64,000 nucleotides of DNA from positions 496,001 to 560,000 of the forward strand of contig CAWKOH010000012.1 in assembly GCA_963851245.1 (NCBI GenBank). Reading direction: 5' to 3'. Positions within the stretch are counted from its first letter, which is position 1. Each line of letters begins with the position of its first letter. Positions 36,826 through 44,477 of the stretch are shown here, one piece after another. The position numbers were made by a program, and so were the translations under genes. The stretch comes from CAWKOH01 sp963851245. GTDB lineage: Bacteria > Actinomycetota > Acidimicrobiia > Acidimicrobiales > Palsa-688. Under the pieces are notes generated by a model that saw only the letters and a program-made list of their open reading frames with translations, was not told the DNA's origin and did no database searches.

Positions 36826-37983
36826 GTGGTGAGCCTGGGCCCTCTCGGTCTCGACCGCGGCGGCCACCTCCTCCTCGAGCGGGCACTGGCCGGGCTGCGA
36901 CGAGGCCAAAGGGTTCGTGTCGAGGGCGCCGACCCCGCCCTTCGCATCCACCTCCCGGTGTGGGCCCGCGAACAGGGACACAGCATGGAAGGCGACGTGA
37001 CCGTCGTGCGCGGCGACGTCCCTGAGCGGCGTTGGGCCGATGCCCAACGAGCAGGCAGCCCGAGCGAACCGGCAGAACACGCCCCGCAGAGTTGGGGCCT
37101 GGCCGCTCGGGGTGCACTGATCGAAGCCGGCGGCCCACCACTCATAGGTGTCGACCTGAACACTCGGGACGTGGTGTGGAGCGAACTCGCCCCGAAGCTC
37201 TATGCCCAGGCCGCTGCCAATCAGTGGGATCCTGCCACTGCCGTCGACTGGAAGAAGCCAGCCTTGCCGGTCGAAATCGAAGCAGCCGTAGTCCAAACCA
37301 TGACCTACCTGATCGAAAATGAGCAAGCCGCCCTGATGGTCCCGGCTCGCTTCCTCGGTCGCATCCACCCCCACTACCGAGAAGCCATCGCCTTCCTCGC
37401 CACCCAGGTAGCCGACGAAGCCCGCCACGTCGAGGTATTCACCCGCCGGGCTGCGCTCTGCGGCCATTCGCCCGGTATCTCCGGAGCCGGCGGTCGGGCC
37501 TCGCTGCAAACGCTGCTGGAAGAGCCGGACTGGGCCAACGCCTCCTTCTTGCTCTCAGTGCTCGGAGAGGGCAGCTTTCTCTCCCTATTGTCGTTCCTCC
37601 AGCAATACGCACCCGACCCGGTCACGGCCCGCATCACCCAACTCGTCCTCGGCGACGAAGCCCGCCACGTCGCCTTCGCCCTGGGCCACCTGGGTGAGCA
37701 CGTCGCCACCCACCATGGCCAGCGCGACCGCCTCCGTGCTGCCCTCGAGCGCCGCCATGACGCTCTGGCCAAGACCGCCGGGCTGTCCCCAGCCGTGCAC
37801 GACAGTCTCGTCCTTATGGCCGCCGGAGCATGGACACCTACCGCCATCCAAGCGGGATGGGACGCGGTGCAAGCCCTGCAAACCGATATGGACGAAGGCC
37901 GGCGGCGTCGCCTGATCCGACTCGGCTTCAGCGAAGCAGAAGCAACCGAGCTCTCGGCCCTGCACACTAAAAACTTCATGTAA
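36826..37983 (+). CDS. Fusion of degenerate TusA-like domain with ferritin-like diiron protein
   Basis: Protein of 385 aa. Residues 1-70 look like a TusA/SirA fold (GPLGLDRGGHLLLERAL, RVEGADPALRIHLPVWAREQGH) but the catalytic Cys-Pro is absent. Residues about 145-385 form a ferritin-like four-helix bundle with diiron ligands: Glu in PVEIEAAVVQTMTYLIENEQ, DEARHVEVF (ExxH), GEGSFLSLLSFLQQ, and a second DEARHVAFAL (ExxH). The domain pair is unfamiliar to me. A role in O2-dependent chemistry together with the two preceding coupled genes is likely; whether it is sulfur-related is speculation based on the TusA-like part. Starts at GTG 36826 (an in-frame GTG precedes it at 36823). Confidence 0.75.
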   Translation: MVSLGPLGLDRGGHLLLERALAGLRRGQRVRVEGADPALRIHLPVWAREQGHSMEGDVTVVRGDVPERRWADAQRAGSPSEPAEHAPQSWGLAARGALIEAGGPPLIGVDLNTRDVVWSELAPKLYAQAAANQWDPATAVDWKKPALPVEIEAAVVQTMTYLIENEQAALMVPARFLGRIHPHYREAIAFLATQVADEARHVEVFTRRAALCGHSPGISGAGGRASLQTLLEEPDWANASFLLSVLGEGSFLSLLSFLQQYAPDPVTARITQLVLGDEARHVAFALGHLGEHVATHHGQRDRLRAALERRHDALAKTAGLSPAVHDSLVLMAAGAWTPTAIQAGWDAVQALQTDMDEGRRRRLIRLGFSEAEATELSALHTKNFM

Positions 37984-38006
37984 ACGTCGGAGAGCGAGGC
38001 GAACTT

Positions 38007-38135
38007 ATGGAGTTCGGCGTCAGTTATCCGGCCAGCTTTGCGGCCGTGGACCAGGCCGTTCTGGCTGAGGAGGCGCTCGCCGGAGAACACTGGGAATGGG
38101 CGACGCGCGGTCTCGCCAAGGCTTGCGGGCTCTGA
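38007..38135 (+). pseudogene. Short N-terminal remnant of a luciferase-like (LLM) flavin monooxygenase
   Basis: A 42-codon reading frame, ATG with GAGAGCGAGG upstream, translating to MEFGVSYPASFAAVDQAVLA then EEALAGEHW. This is the first strand and helix of F420/FMN luciferase-like proteins, after which homology stops. It lies 23 bp after the diiron gene and so may once have been the fourth gene of that operon. The gap from here to 38278 also holds the regulatory box at 38171. Confidence 0.45.
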
Positions 38136-38170
38136 AGAAGGTCGAAGCGGGACTCAGGGATTAGCGCGCT

Positions 38171-38190
38171 CCAGGGACTTTCGGCCCTTG
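38171..38190. promoter_or_regulatory. DosR/DevR-like binding box upstream of the hydrogenase operon
   Basis: The core GGGACTTTCGGCCC (38174-38187) matches the DosR/DevR consensus GGGACTWWAGTCCC at the GGGACT half, the WW centre and the G and CCC of the second half. It is about 90-110 bp before the GTG of the beta subunit. A possible -10 (AATCAT, 38208-38213) would place the box around -40. In mycobacteria DosR induces genes, including a group 3b hydrogenase, under hypoxia. No DosR/DosS gene is in this window. Confidence 0.6.
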
Positions 38191-38278
38191 TGCCAGTCCT
38201 ATGCACGAATCATCGTGAAGGCACGGCCAAGCTGCGATCAGGTCTGGTCCGCTCGCATCAAGGAGAGGAACTCACACA

Positions 38279-39433
38279 GTGAGTGACGTTTCAGAGCCGG
38301 TGGTCATCGACTGGGAGGGTCTGGACGCCTTGTTCGGAGCGCTTCATGAAGGGGGTTACCGGATCGTAGGGCCGACCGTGCGCGACGCGGCCATCGTGCT
38401 AGAGCAACTGTCCTCGCCGGCGGAACTACCCACCGGTGTAGGCGACGTGCAGGACGGGGGCACCTACCGGCTCCGCCAACGTGGCGACAACGCGGTGTTC
38501 GGTTTCGCCAATGGTCCCCAGTCGTGGCGGCGGTTCTTGTTCCCGCCCCGGGAGCTGTTGTGGCGGGCCGAAAGGTCGGAAGGCGGGTTCACGATCGACA
38601 AGAAGACAACCGCCGATGCCGACCGGATCGAGCGGTACGCCTTCCTCGGAGTCCGGGCGTGTGACTTGCGGGCGATCGAGATCCAGGACCTCGTCTTCAA
38701 CGGTAGGTATGTCCCCGACCCGAGGTACGCGTCGCGGCGGGAGCACACGCTGATAATCGAGGTCAACTGCACCGAGCCGGCAGGCACCTGCTTCTGCGCC
38801 TCAATGGGCACCGGGCCGCGTGCGATCGGCGGTTTCGACTTGGCCCTCACCGAGCTGCTCAAGGGCGGGCATCGGTTCGTGGTGGAGATCGGCAGTGATG
38901 CCGGGGCCGAGATGATGGCGTCAGTGCCCCAGCGGCCGGCCGCGCCAGAAGAGGTCAACGGGGCAGCCGTCATGGTGGACGCCGCGGCTGGGCGCATGGG
39001 CCGCACGATGGAGAGCGAGGGGCTTGGCGATCTTCTGGCGGCCACGCTGGAACATCCCCGCTGGGACGCGCTGGCCGAACGTTGCCTGGCGTGCGCAAAC
39101 TGCACCCTGGTTTGCCCGACCTGCTTCTGCTCCACCGTGGAAGACACTTCCGATCTGTCCGGCGACAAGGCCGAGCGGTGGCGGCGATGGGATTCCTGCT
39201 TCACCGGGGAGTTCTCTTTTCTGCACGGGGGAAGTGCCCGCCCGTCGATTCGGTCACGGTATCGCCAGTGGCTGACTCACAAGCTCGGAACCTGGCATGA
39301 CCAGTTCGGGACCTCGGGCTGTGTAGGTTGCGGCCGCTGCATCACCTGGTGCCCGGTAGGAATCGACCTGACCGAGGAGGTCGCCGCCTTCCGCGCCCCG
39401 GTCACATACGCCGGAGGGAGGACGGCGACGTGA
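38279..39433 (+). CDS. hydB: Group 3b-type NiFe hydrogenase beta subunit (4Fe-4S electron transfer protein)
   Basis: Protein of 384 aa similar to sulfhydrogenase beta subunit/anaerobic sulfite reductase subunit A. The large N-terminal domain contains RYAFLGVRACDLRAIEIQD (about 119-137) and a Cys set in VNCTEPAGTCFCASMGTG. The C-terminal part has two 4Fe-4S motifs: CLACANCTLVCPTCFC (about 264-279) and CVGCGRCITWCPVG (about 351-364). It passes electrons between the hydrogenase core and the NAD(P)-binding subunit. GTG start with AAGGAGAGG upstream. First gene of the operon, preceded by the DosR-like box. Confidence 0.93.
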   Translation: MSDVSEPVVIDWEGLDALFGALHEGGYRIVGPTVRDAAIVLEQLSSPAELPTGVGDVQDGGTYRLRQRGDNAVFGFANGPQSWRRFLFPPRELLWRAERSEGGFTIDKKTTADADRIERYAFLGVRACDLRAIEIQDLVFNGRYVPDPRYASRREHTLIIEVNCTEPAGTCFCASMGTGPRAIGGFDLALTELLKGGHRFVVEIGSDAGAEMMASVPQRPAAPEEVNGAAVMVDAAAGRMGRTMESEGLGDLLAATLEHPRWDALAERCLACANCTLVCPTCFCSTVEDTSDLSGDKAERWRRWDSCFTGEFSFLHGGSARPSIRSRYRQWLTHKLGTWHDQFGTSGCVGCGRCITWCPVGIDLTEEVAAFRAPVTYAGGRTAT

Positions 39434-39900
39434 GGGGGATCGAGCAGCTGCTGGCCGAGCACGAGCTCTTCGTCGGGCTGGACCAATCCACCCTGGAGCT
39501 GCTCGCCGGGTGCGCCCGCAATGTGGTGTTCGATGCGAACGAGCGGCTCTTCGTCGAGGGCGGCCGCGCCGACCGCTTCTGGATTGTCCGCCAAGGCCGG
39601 GTGGCCCTGGAGGTCACCGTGCCCGGCAGCGGCCAGATGACCGTCGAGACACTCGGAGCGGGATCCGTGGTGGGCTGGTCGTGGCTGGTTCCCCCTTACC
39701 GGTGGCGTTTCGACGCCATCGCCCAGGAGGTGACCAGAGCGACTGTCTTCGACGTGGGATGCGTCCGCTCCAAGATGGACGCCGACGCCCGGGTCGGATA
39801 CCAGCTGCTGTCCAGGTTCGTGCCGGTCATAGTCGACCGCCTCCAAGCGACCCGCCTCCGGCTCCTCGACGTGTATGGCAGCCCGGTGAGCAGAGGTTGA
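39430..39900 (+). CDS. Cyclic nucleotide-binding domain protein in hydrogenase operon
   Basis: Protein of 156 aa containing a Crp-type beta-roll (LFVGLDQSTLELLAGCARNVVF, FVEGGRADRFWIVRQGRVALEV, LGAGSVVGWSWLVPPYRW) and a C-terminal helix, but no helix-turn-helix. It is therefore a sensor or regulatory subunit, not a transcription factor. GTG 39430 overlaps the beta-subunit stop by 4 bp (GTGA), with GGAGGGAGG upstream. Its position between beta and gamma subunits suggests allosteric control or assembly of the hydrogenase (inference). Confidence 0.88.
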   Translation: MRGIEQLLAEHELFVGLDQSTLELLAGCARNVVFDANERLFVEGGRADRFWIVRQGRVALEVTVPGSGQMTVETLGAGSVVGWSWLVPPYRWRFDAIAQEVTRATVFDVGCVRSKMDADARVGYQLLSRFVPVIVDRLQATRLRLLDVYGSPVSRG

Positions 39901-39906
39901 CCTGCA

Positions 39907-40746
39907 ATGGTGGCATTGTCCCAGCATCCGATGGTTCCCCGTCCGCACCGATTGCGCAGCCGCAGGCGGGAGACCCACGACACCGTGACTCTCGCGTTGG
40001 AGCCGCTCGACACCAGCGACGTTGCCGCCTGCGAGCCTGGCCAGTTCAACATGCTGTACTGCTTCGGGATAGGTGAGATACCCGTCTCTGTCAGCGGGCG
40101 GGCTCGGCCGGGCGGCCCGGTTCTCCACACGGTGAGATCTGTGGGAGCGGTGAGCGCGGCACTATGCCGGATGAGAGCAGGCGAGGTGATCGGGGTGCGC
40201 GGTCCGTTCGGCGTCGGCTGGGGGCTCGATGTCGCCGAGGGTGCCGATTTGGTGTTGATCGGAGGAGGCGTGGGATTGGCTCCGCTGCGCTCCGCCCTCG
40301 ACTTTGCGTTGGCGGAGCGACGCCGTTTCGGGCGGGTCGTGCTGCTCGTCGGCGCCCGGGCGGCGGATGAGCTGATCTTCGCCGAGGAACTGCAGCGGCT
40401 CCTGACACGCCAAGACCTGCAGGTCGAGGTCACCGTGGATCGGGCGACCCCAACCTGGCGAGGGCATGTCGGGGTGGTCACCCAGCTCCTCTCCGCGGCT
40501 AATTTCGACCCCGCGAGCGTGCTTGCCCTGGTGTGTGGTCCTGAGGTGATGATGCGCTTTACCGCCATGGCGCTGCTCGGCCGTGGAGTGGGAGCGGAGC
40601 AGATCCGGGTGTCGCTCGAGCGCAACATGAAGTGTGCCATCGGCTGGTGCGGCCACTGCCAGTTAGGACCGGAGTTCGTGTGCAAGGACGGACCGGTGCG
40701 TTCGTGGGCGCAGGCCGCCCCTCTCCTGGCGGTCAAGGAACTCTGA
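39907..40746 (+). CDS. hydG: Hydrogenase gamma subunit, FAD/NAD(P)-binding oxidoreductase
   Basis: Ferredoxin-NADP reductase-like subunit of 279 aa. FAD domain: FNMLYCFGIGEIPVSVSGR. NAD(P) domain: LIGGGVGLAPLRSALDFAL (about 119-137) and LVCGPEVMMRFTAMAL. A C-terminal 2Fe-2S Cys cluster lies in NMKCAIGWCGHCQLG with a final VCKDGPV (about 240-262). It transfers electrons between the hydrogenase clusters and NAD(P). ATG 39907 lies 6 bp after the preceding stop, and the gene ends in a TGATG overlap with the small subunit. Confidence 0.93.
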   Translation: MVALSQHPMVPRPHRLRSRRRETHDTVTLALEPLDTSDVAACEPGQFNMLYCFGIGEIPVSVSGRARPGGPVLHTVRSVGAVSAALCRMRAGEVIGVRGPFGVGWGLDVAEGADLVLIGGGVGLAPLRSALDFALAERRRFGRVVLLVGARAADELIFAEELQRLLTRQDLQVEVTVDRATPTWRGHVGVVTQLLSAANFDPASVLALVCGPEVMMRFTAMALLGRGVGAEQIRVSLERNMKCAIGWCGHCQLGPEFVCKDGPVRSWAQAAPLLAVKEL

Positions 40747-41543
40747 TGGCAAGGCGAACGGCTCGGCGTCCCAAGCTGGCGGTGTGGAAGTTCGCGTCCT
40801 GCGACGGATGCCAGCTCAGCCTGCTCGACTGCGAGGATGAGCTGCTCCCCCTGGCCGGGGAGGTGGAGATCGCCCATTTTCTCGAGGCATCCTCCACCAC
40901 CGTCAAAGGTCCCTACGATTTGTCTCTCGTCGAGGGTTCCATCACAACCGCTGCTGACGTGGAGCGGATCCGCCAGGTCCGGCGCGCCTCCCGGCGGCTG
41001 GTGACCATCGGGGCCTGCGCCACCGCCGGGGGCGTCCAGGCTCTTCGCAACTTCGCCGACGTGCACGAGTTCGTGTCGGTGGTATACGCCCGACCCGAGT
41101 ACATCTCGACCCTCGAGCACTCCACTCCCATCGCGGCGCACGTTCTGGTGGATTTCGAGCTCCGCGGCTGTCCCATAGACCGCCGCCAGCTTCTCGAAGT
41201 GATCAGCGCCTTCCTCGTTGGACGCCGACCCAGCGTCGGCGCCCACAGTGTGTGCGTCGAGTGCAAACTTCGAGGCAACGTATGCGTAATGGTCGCCCGT
41301 GGCGCGCCCTGCCTGGGTCCGGTGACCCACGCGGGCTGTGGGGCGCTGTGCCCGGCGGTGGACCGGGGCTGTTACGCGTGCTTCGGGCCCAAGGAGACTG
41401 CGAACACGTCCTCGCTCACCCTGTGGTTCGCCCGCCACGGTGTCGCCGAACGGGACATCGGTTTGCTGTTGCGCACCTTCAACACCGCCAGCGACGACTT
41501 CGCCAAGGAGGCGCAAGCCCATGACCCATCGCGGCTCGCTTAG
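40746..41543 (+). CDS. hydD: NiFe hydrogenase small (delta) subunit
   Basis: Protein of 265 aa carrying three iron-sulfur clusters. Proximal-cluster Cys in KFASCDGCQLSLLDCE (about 15-30) with GACATAGGVQALRNF (about 91-105); medial and distal clusters in VCVECKLRGNVCVMVARG, PCLGPVTHAGCGALCPAVD and RGCYACFGPKE. No Tat signal, so cytoplasmic, as expected for group 3. The ATG at 40746 overlaps the gamma stop (TGATG), and the 3' end overlaps the large-subunit start by 23 bp. Confidence 0.94.
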   Translation: MARRTARRPKLAVWKFASCDGCQLSLLDCEDELLPLAGEVEIAHFLEASSTTVKGPYDLSLVEGSITTAADVERIRQVRRASRRLVTIGACATAGGVQALRNFADVHEFVSVVYARPEYISTLEHSTPIAAHVLVDFELRGCPIDRRQLLEVISAFLVGRRPSVGAHSVCVECKLRGNVCVMVARGAPCLGPVTHAGCGALCPAVDRGCYACFGPKETANTSSLTLWFARHGVAERDIGLLLRTFNTASDDFAKEAQAHDPSRLA

Positions 41544-42827
41544 CCGTACACTTCACGTCGGCTCCTTGGCCCGGGTGGAGGGCGAGGGGGCTATGCACGT
41601 AGAGGTGCGTGACGGGCGGGTCACCGACGTGCAGCTCCAGATCTACGAGCCGCCGCGCTTCTTCGAGGCTTTCCTGCGCGGCCGGGCCTTCACCGAACCG
41701 CCCGACATCACCGCCCGGATCTGCGGGATCTGTCCGGTGGCCTACCAGATGAGCGCCTGCGCGGCGATCGAAGACGCCTGCAGCGTGACCGTAGACGAGG
41801 GCATCCGGACGTTGCGCCGGCTGCTCTACTGCGGGGAGTGGATCGAAAGCCACGCCCTGCACGTCTATTTGCTGCACGCCCCGGACTTCCTCGGTTACGA
41901 CGGAGCCGTCGACTTTGCCCGCCGGCAGCGGGAGGTCCTTGAAAGAGGCCTGCAGCTCAAGAAGATGGGCAACCAGATCATGGAGACCGTCGGCGGGCGG
42001 GCCATTCACCCGGTCAACGTCCGGGTCGGCGGCTTCTACCGGGTTCCGTCGCGTCAGGAGCTAATAGGGTTGGTAGACCGGCTGCGCTGGGCTGTGGATG
42101 CCGCGGTGGCCACGGTGGAGTGGGTGGCGGGCTTTGAATTCCCAAACTTCGAGCTGGACCACGAGCTGGTCGCTCTAGACCAACCGGGTCTGTACCCCAT
42201 CGACGGGGGCACCCGGTTGGTATCGAGCCGGGGGCTCTCCTTCCCGGTCGCGGAGTTCGAGCAGCAAGTCGTTGAGGAGCAGGTGGCTCATTCCAACGCT
42301 TTGCACGCCCGCCTGCAAGGCAGGGGCCGCTACCTGGTAGGTCCGCTCGCCCGTTACAGCCTCAACTCGGGGTTCTTGTCTCCGAGAGCGGCGGAGGCGG
42401 CTGTGGCCGCGGGGCTGGGTCCGGTGTGCCGGAACCCTTTTCAAAGCATCATGGTGCGCAGCGTCGAGATCGTCTACGCCTGCGAGGAAGCCCTGAGGAT
42501 GATCGACACCTACGAGCCTCCCGCTCGACCGTTCGTGGAAGTGACGCCACGAGCTGGCATCGGCTCTGGGTGCACCGAGGCGCCGCGCGGTACCCTCTAC
42601 CACCGCTACGACGTCTCGGCTGAGGGAGTGATCCTGGCGGCCAAGATCGTCCCACCCACCTCACAGAACCAGGCGGCGATAGAGGACGACCTTCGCCGTT
42701 TCGTGGAGGCGCGGCTCGACCTTCACAGCGCAGAGTTGACCGCGGCGTGCGAGCAAGCTATCCGCAATTACGACCATGCATCTCTTGCGCCACTCACTTC
42801 CTCGACCTCGATGTGGAGCGGCTATGA
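41521..42827 (+). CDS. hydA: NiFe hydrogenase large (alpha) subunit with a one-base deletion near the C-terminus
   Basis: Catalytic subunit, about 435 aa. The first NiFe ligand motif RICGICPVAYQMSACAA has Cys68 and Cys71. Downstream features include PVNVRVGGFYRVPSRQELI and APRGTLYHRYDVSAEGVI. In the literal frame the protein reads RNYDHASLA and runs on to 43551 as nonsense. One frame over, the DNA reads CISCATHFLDLDVERL and stops at 42827. Adding one base after GAC (42772-42774) would give the expected RNYDPCISCATH with the second Cys pair. That stop would form an ATGA overlap with the protease start at 42824, strong evidence that this is the true end. AAGGAGG precedes ATG 41521. Confidence 0.9.
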
Positions 42828-43306
42828 AGCGTTCAGTACGTACAGGGCCGGCGAGGCGGGTCGTGATCGGGATCGGCAACCCCTACCGCGGCGACGACGG
42901 GGCCGGCCCCGAGGTTGTCCGACGGGTACGGGAACGGGCGCCTGCTTGGGTGGTGGTCGTCGAGCACGACGGAGAGCCGTCAGGGCTGCTGGACTTGTGG
43001 GAGAACGCGAACCTCGCTGTCGTGGTAGACGCGGTCCGCTCCTCCCGCGGAGAGTTTGGACGCTTCCACCGGGTGGAGGTCGACGCCTGCGCAGGCAAGT
43101 TCCCAGCCGTGAGTGCCGTGTCGTCGCATGGGGTCGGCCCTGGCGACGCCGTCGAACTGGCCCGAGCGCTGGACCGGCTCCCGGATCGGCTCGTGCTCTA
43201 TGGCATCGAGGGGACCAGGTTCTCGCCCGGCCTGGGTCTTTCCCCAGAGCTGGAACCCTCGATAGCCGCGGTCGCTGCCCGCATCGTGGAGGAGGTGTCT
43301 CGCTGA
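42824..43306 (+). CDS. Hydrogenase maturation protease (HyaD/HycI family)
   Basis: Endopeptidase of 160 aa that removes the C-terminal extension of the large subunit after nickel insertion. IGIGNPYRGDDGAGPEVV (about 14-31) contains the nickel-sensing Asp, followed by a second acidic site in VVVDAVRSS and a His region VSSHGVGPGDAV. ATG 42824 fits both the family N-terminus and the ATGA overlap with the corrected large-subunit stop. It overlaps hypC by TGATG. Confidence 0.92.
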   Translation: MKRSVRTGPARRVVIGIGNPYRGDDGAGPEVVRRVRERAPAWVVVVEHDGEPSGLLDLWENANLAVVVDAVRSSRGEFGRFHRVEVDACAGKFPAVSAVSSHGVGPGDAVELARALDRLPDRLVLYGIEGTRFSPGLGLSPELEPSIAAVAARIVEEVSR

Positions 43307-43551
43307 TGTGCCTCGAAACCCCGGCCCAGGTCGTCGCAGTCGACCCCGACGGCCTTCGCGCCACGGTGACCAGCGAGCAGAGAACCGGCCGTGCCCTGCT
43401 GATGACCCTCGACTCGGGCGGCGAAGCGGTCAAGCCCGGTGACTGGCTGCTCGTGCACAGCGGTCTCGCGATAGAGCGGCTCGGTGACGACGAAGCGCAC
43501 GAGATGCTCGACCTGATCGTCCGGGCCCGCGCCAAGGGAGAAGAGGAATGA
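43306..43551 (+). CDS. hypC: Hydrogenase assembly chaperone HypC/HupF
   Basis: An 81-aa beta-barrel chaperone that delivers the Fe(CN)2CO group with HypD and guards the large-subunit precursor. It starts MCLETPAQVVAV with the essential Cys2, then LLMTLDSGGEAVKPGDWLLVH, the family's conserved loop. The start overlaps the protease stop (TGATG). HypA, B, D, E and F are not in the window. Confidence 0.93.
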   Translation: MCLETPAQVVAVDPDGLRATVTSEQRTGRALLMTLDSGGEAVKPGDWLLVHSGLAIERLGDDEAHEMLDLIVRARAKGEEE

Positions 43552-44477
43552 GCAGTCAGGCCGGGCGGCGAGAAGGGCTCCTCTTTGCATTAGCGGCCTC
43601 TGGGGTCAGCGGGCTGGCGGTGTTCATCAACGGGTACGCGGTCAAGCACGTGCACGCCACTCCGACTGCCTACACCACGGTCAAGAACATGGTGGCCGCT
43701 TTAATCCTCGTTGTGGCGGCAGCCGGACGGGTTCAGTTGCCGTCGCGCCAGAACGCCGAGGGTCCTTCCAGACGTGCCTGGCTGGCATTGGGGTACGTCG
43801 GGGTGGTCGGAGGCGGGCTCGCGTTCGCGCTGTTCTTCGAGGGCCTGGCCAAGACGTCAGCCACGACCGCAGCATTCCTACAAAAATCCCTCGTCATCTG
43901 GGTAATCGCGCTCGCCCTGCCACTTCTGGGGGAAAGGGTCGGGCCGGCGCAATGGACGGCGGTCACACTCTTGGTGGTTGGGGCGGTGGCCCTCGCCGCG
44001 GGCAAGGGTGGCCTGCGGGGTGGTGAAGGACCATTGCTGGTGCTTGCCGCCACCCTGCTCTGGGCGGTCGAGGTGGTCGTGGCCAAGCGGCTGCTCGCAT
44101 CCATCCCGCCACTCACCGTCGGGGTGGCCCGCATGGCCGTCGGGACGGTGTCGTTGTTCGCCTGGCTCGCCCTCACCGGCCGCCTCGGTCAGCTCGATCA
44201 CCTGGGCCGTTCGGGATGGGCGTGGGTCCTCCTGACCGGAGCGATCCTCTCCGTCTACGTCGCCGTGTGGTTCGCCGCTCTGGCCCGCGGCCGAGCCGTC
44301 GATGTAACAGCAATGCTCGTGTCCGCGGCGTTCATCACTGCGCTGCTCTCGGCGGGTGTTCAGGGAACATCGCTGCCACACGCCTGGGGTCTGATTCTCC
44401 TCGCTCTTGGCGCCACCGTGATCGGCATGGCGTGGCGGCGCAGTCATCCGGTCCCGGCAGGAGACGCCTCGACGTGA
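43548..44477 (+). CDS. EamA/DMT-superfamily transporter in hydrogenase operon
   Basis: Membrane protein of 309 aa with about ten hydrophobic segments in two repeats: GLLFALAASGVSGLAVFINGYAV to WVIALALPLLGERV, and PLLVLAATLLWAVEVVVAK to AWGLILLALGATVIGMA. It belongs to the drug/metabolite exporter clan. ATG overlaps the hypC stop (ATGA) and its own stop overlaps the next GTG, so it is part of the hydrogenase transcript. An exporter of nickel or a metabolite is possible, but nothing in the sequence decides. Confidence 0.9.
   Translation: MSSQAGRREGLLFALAASGVSGLAVFINGYAVKHVHATPTAYTTVKNMVAALILVVAAAGRVQLPSRQNAEGPSRRAWLALGYVGVVGGGLAFALFFEGLAKTSATTAAFLQKSLVIWVIALALPLLGERVGPAQWTAVTLLVVGAVALAAGKGGLRGGEGPLLVLAATLLWAVEVVVAKRLLASIPPLTVGVARMAVGTVSLFAWLALTGRLGQLDHLGRSGWAWVLLTGAILSVYVAVWFAALARGRAVDVTAMLVSAAFITALLSAGVQGTSLPHAWGLILLALGATVIGMAWRRSHPVPAGDAST

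Noticed and set aside
39696..41522. 608-codon open frame antisense to the hydrogenase genes
   Set aside because: Low-complexity composition and no family resemblance; the opposite strand carries intact hydrogenase motifs.
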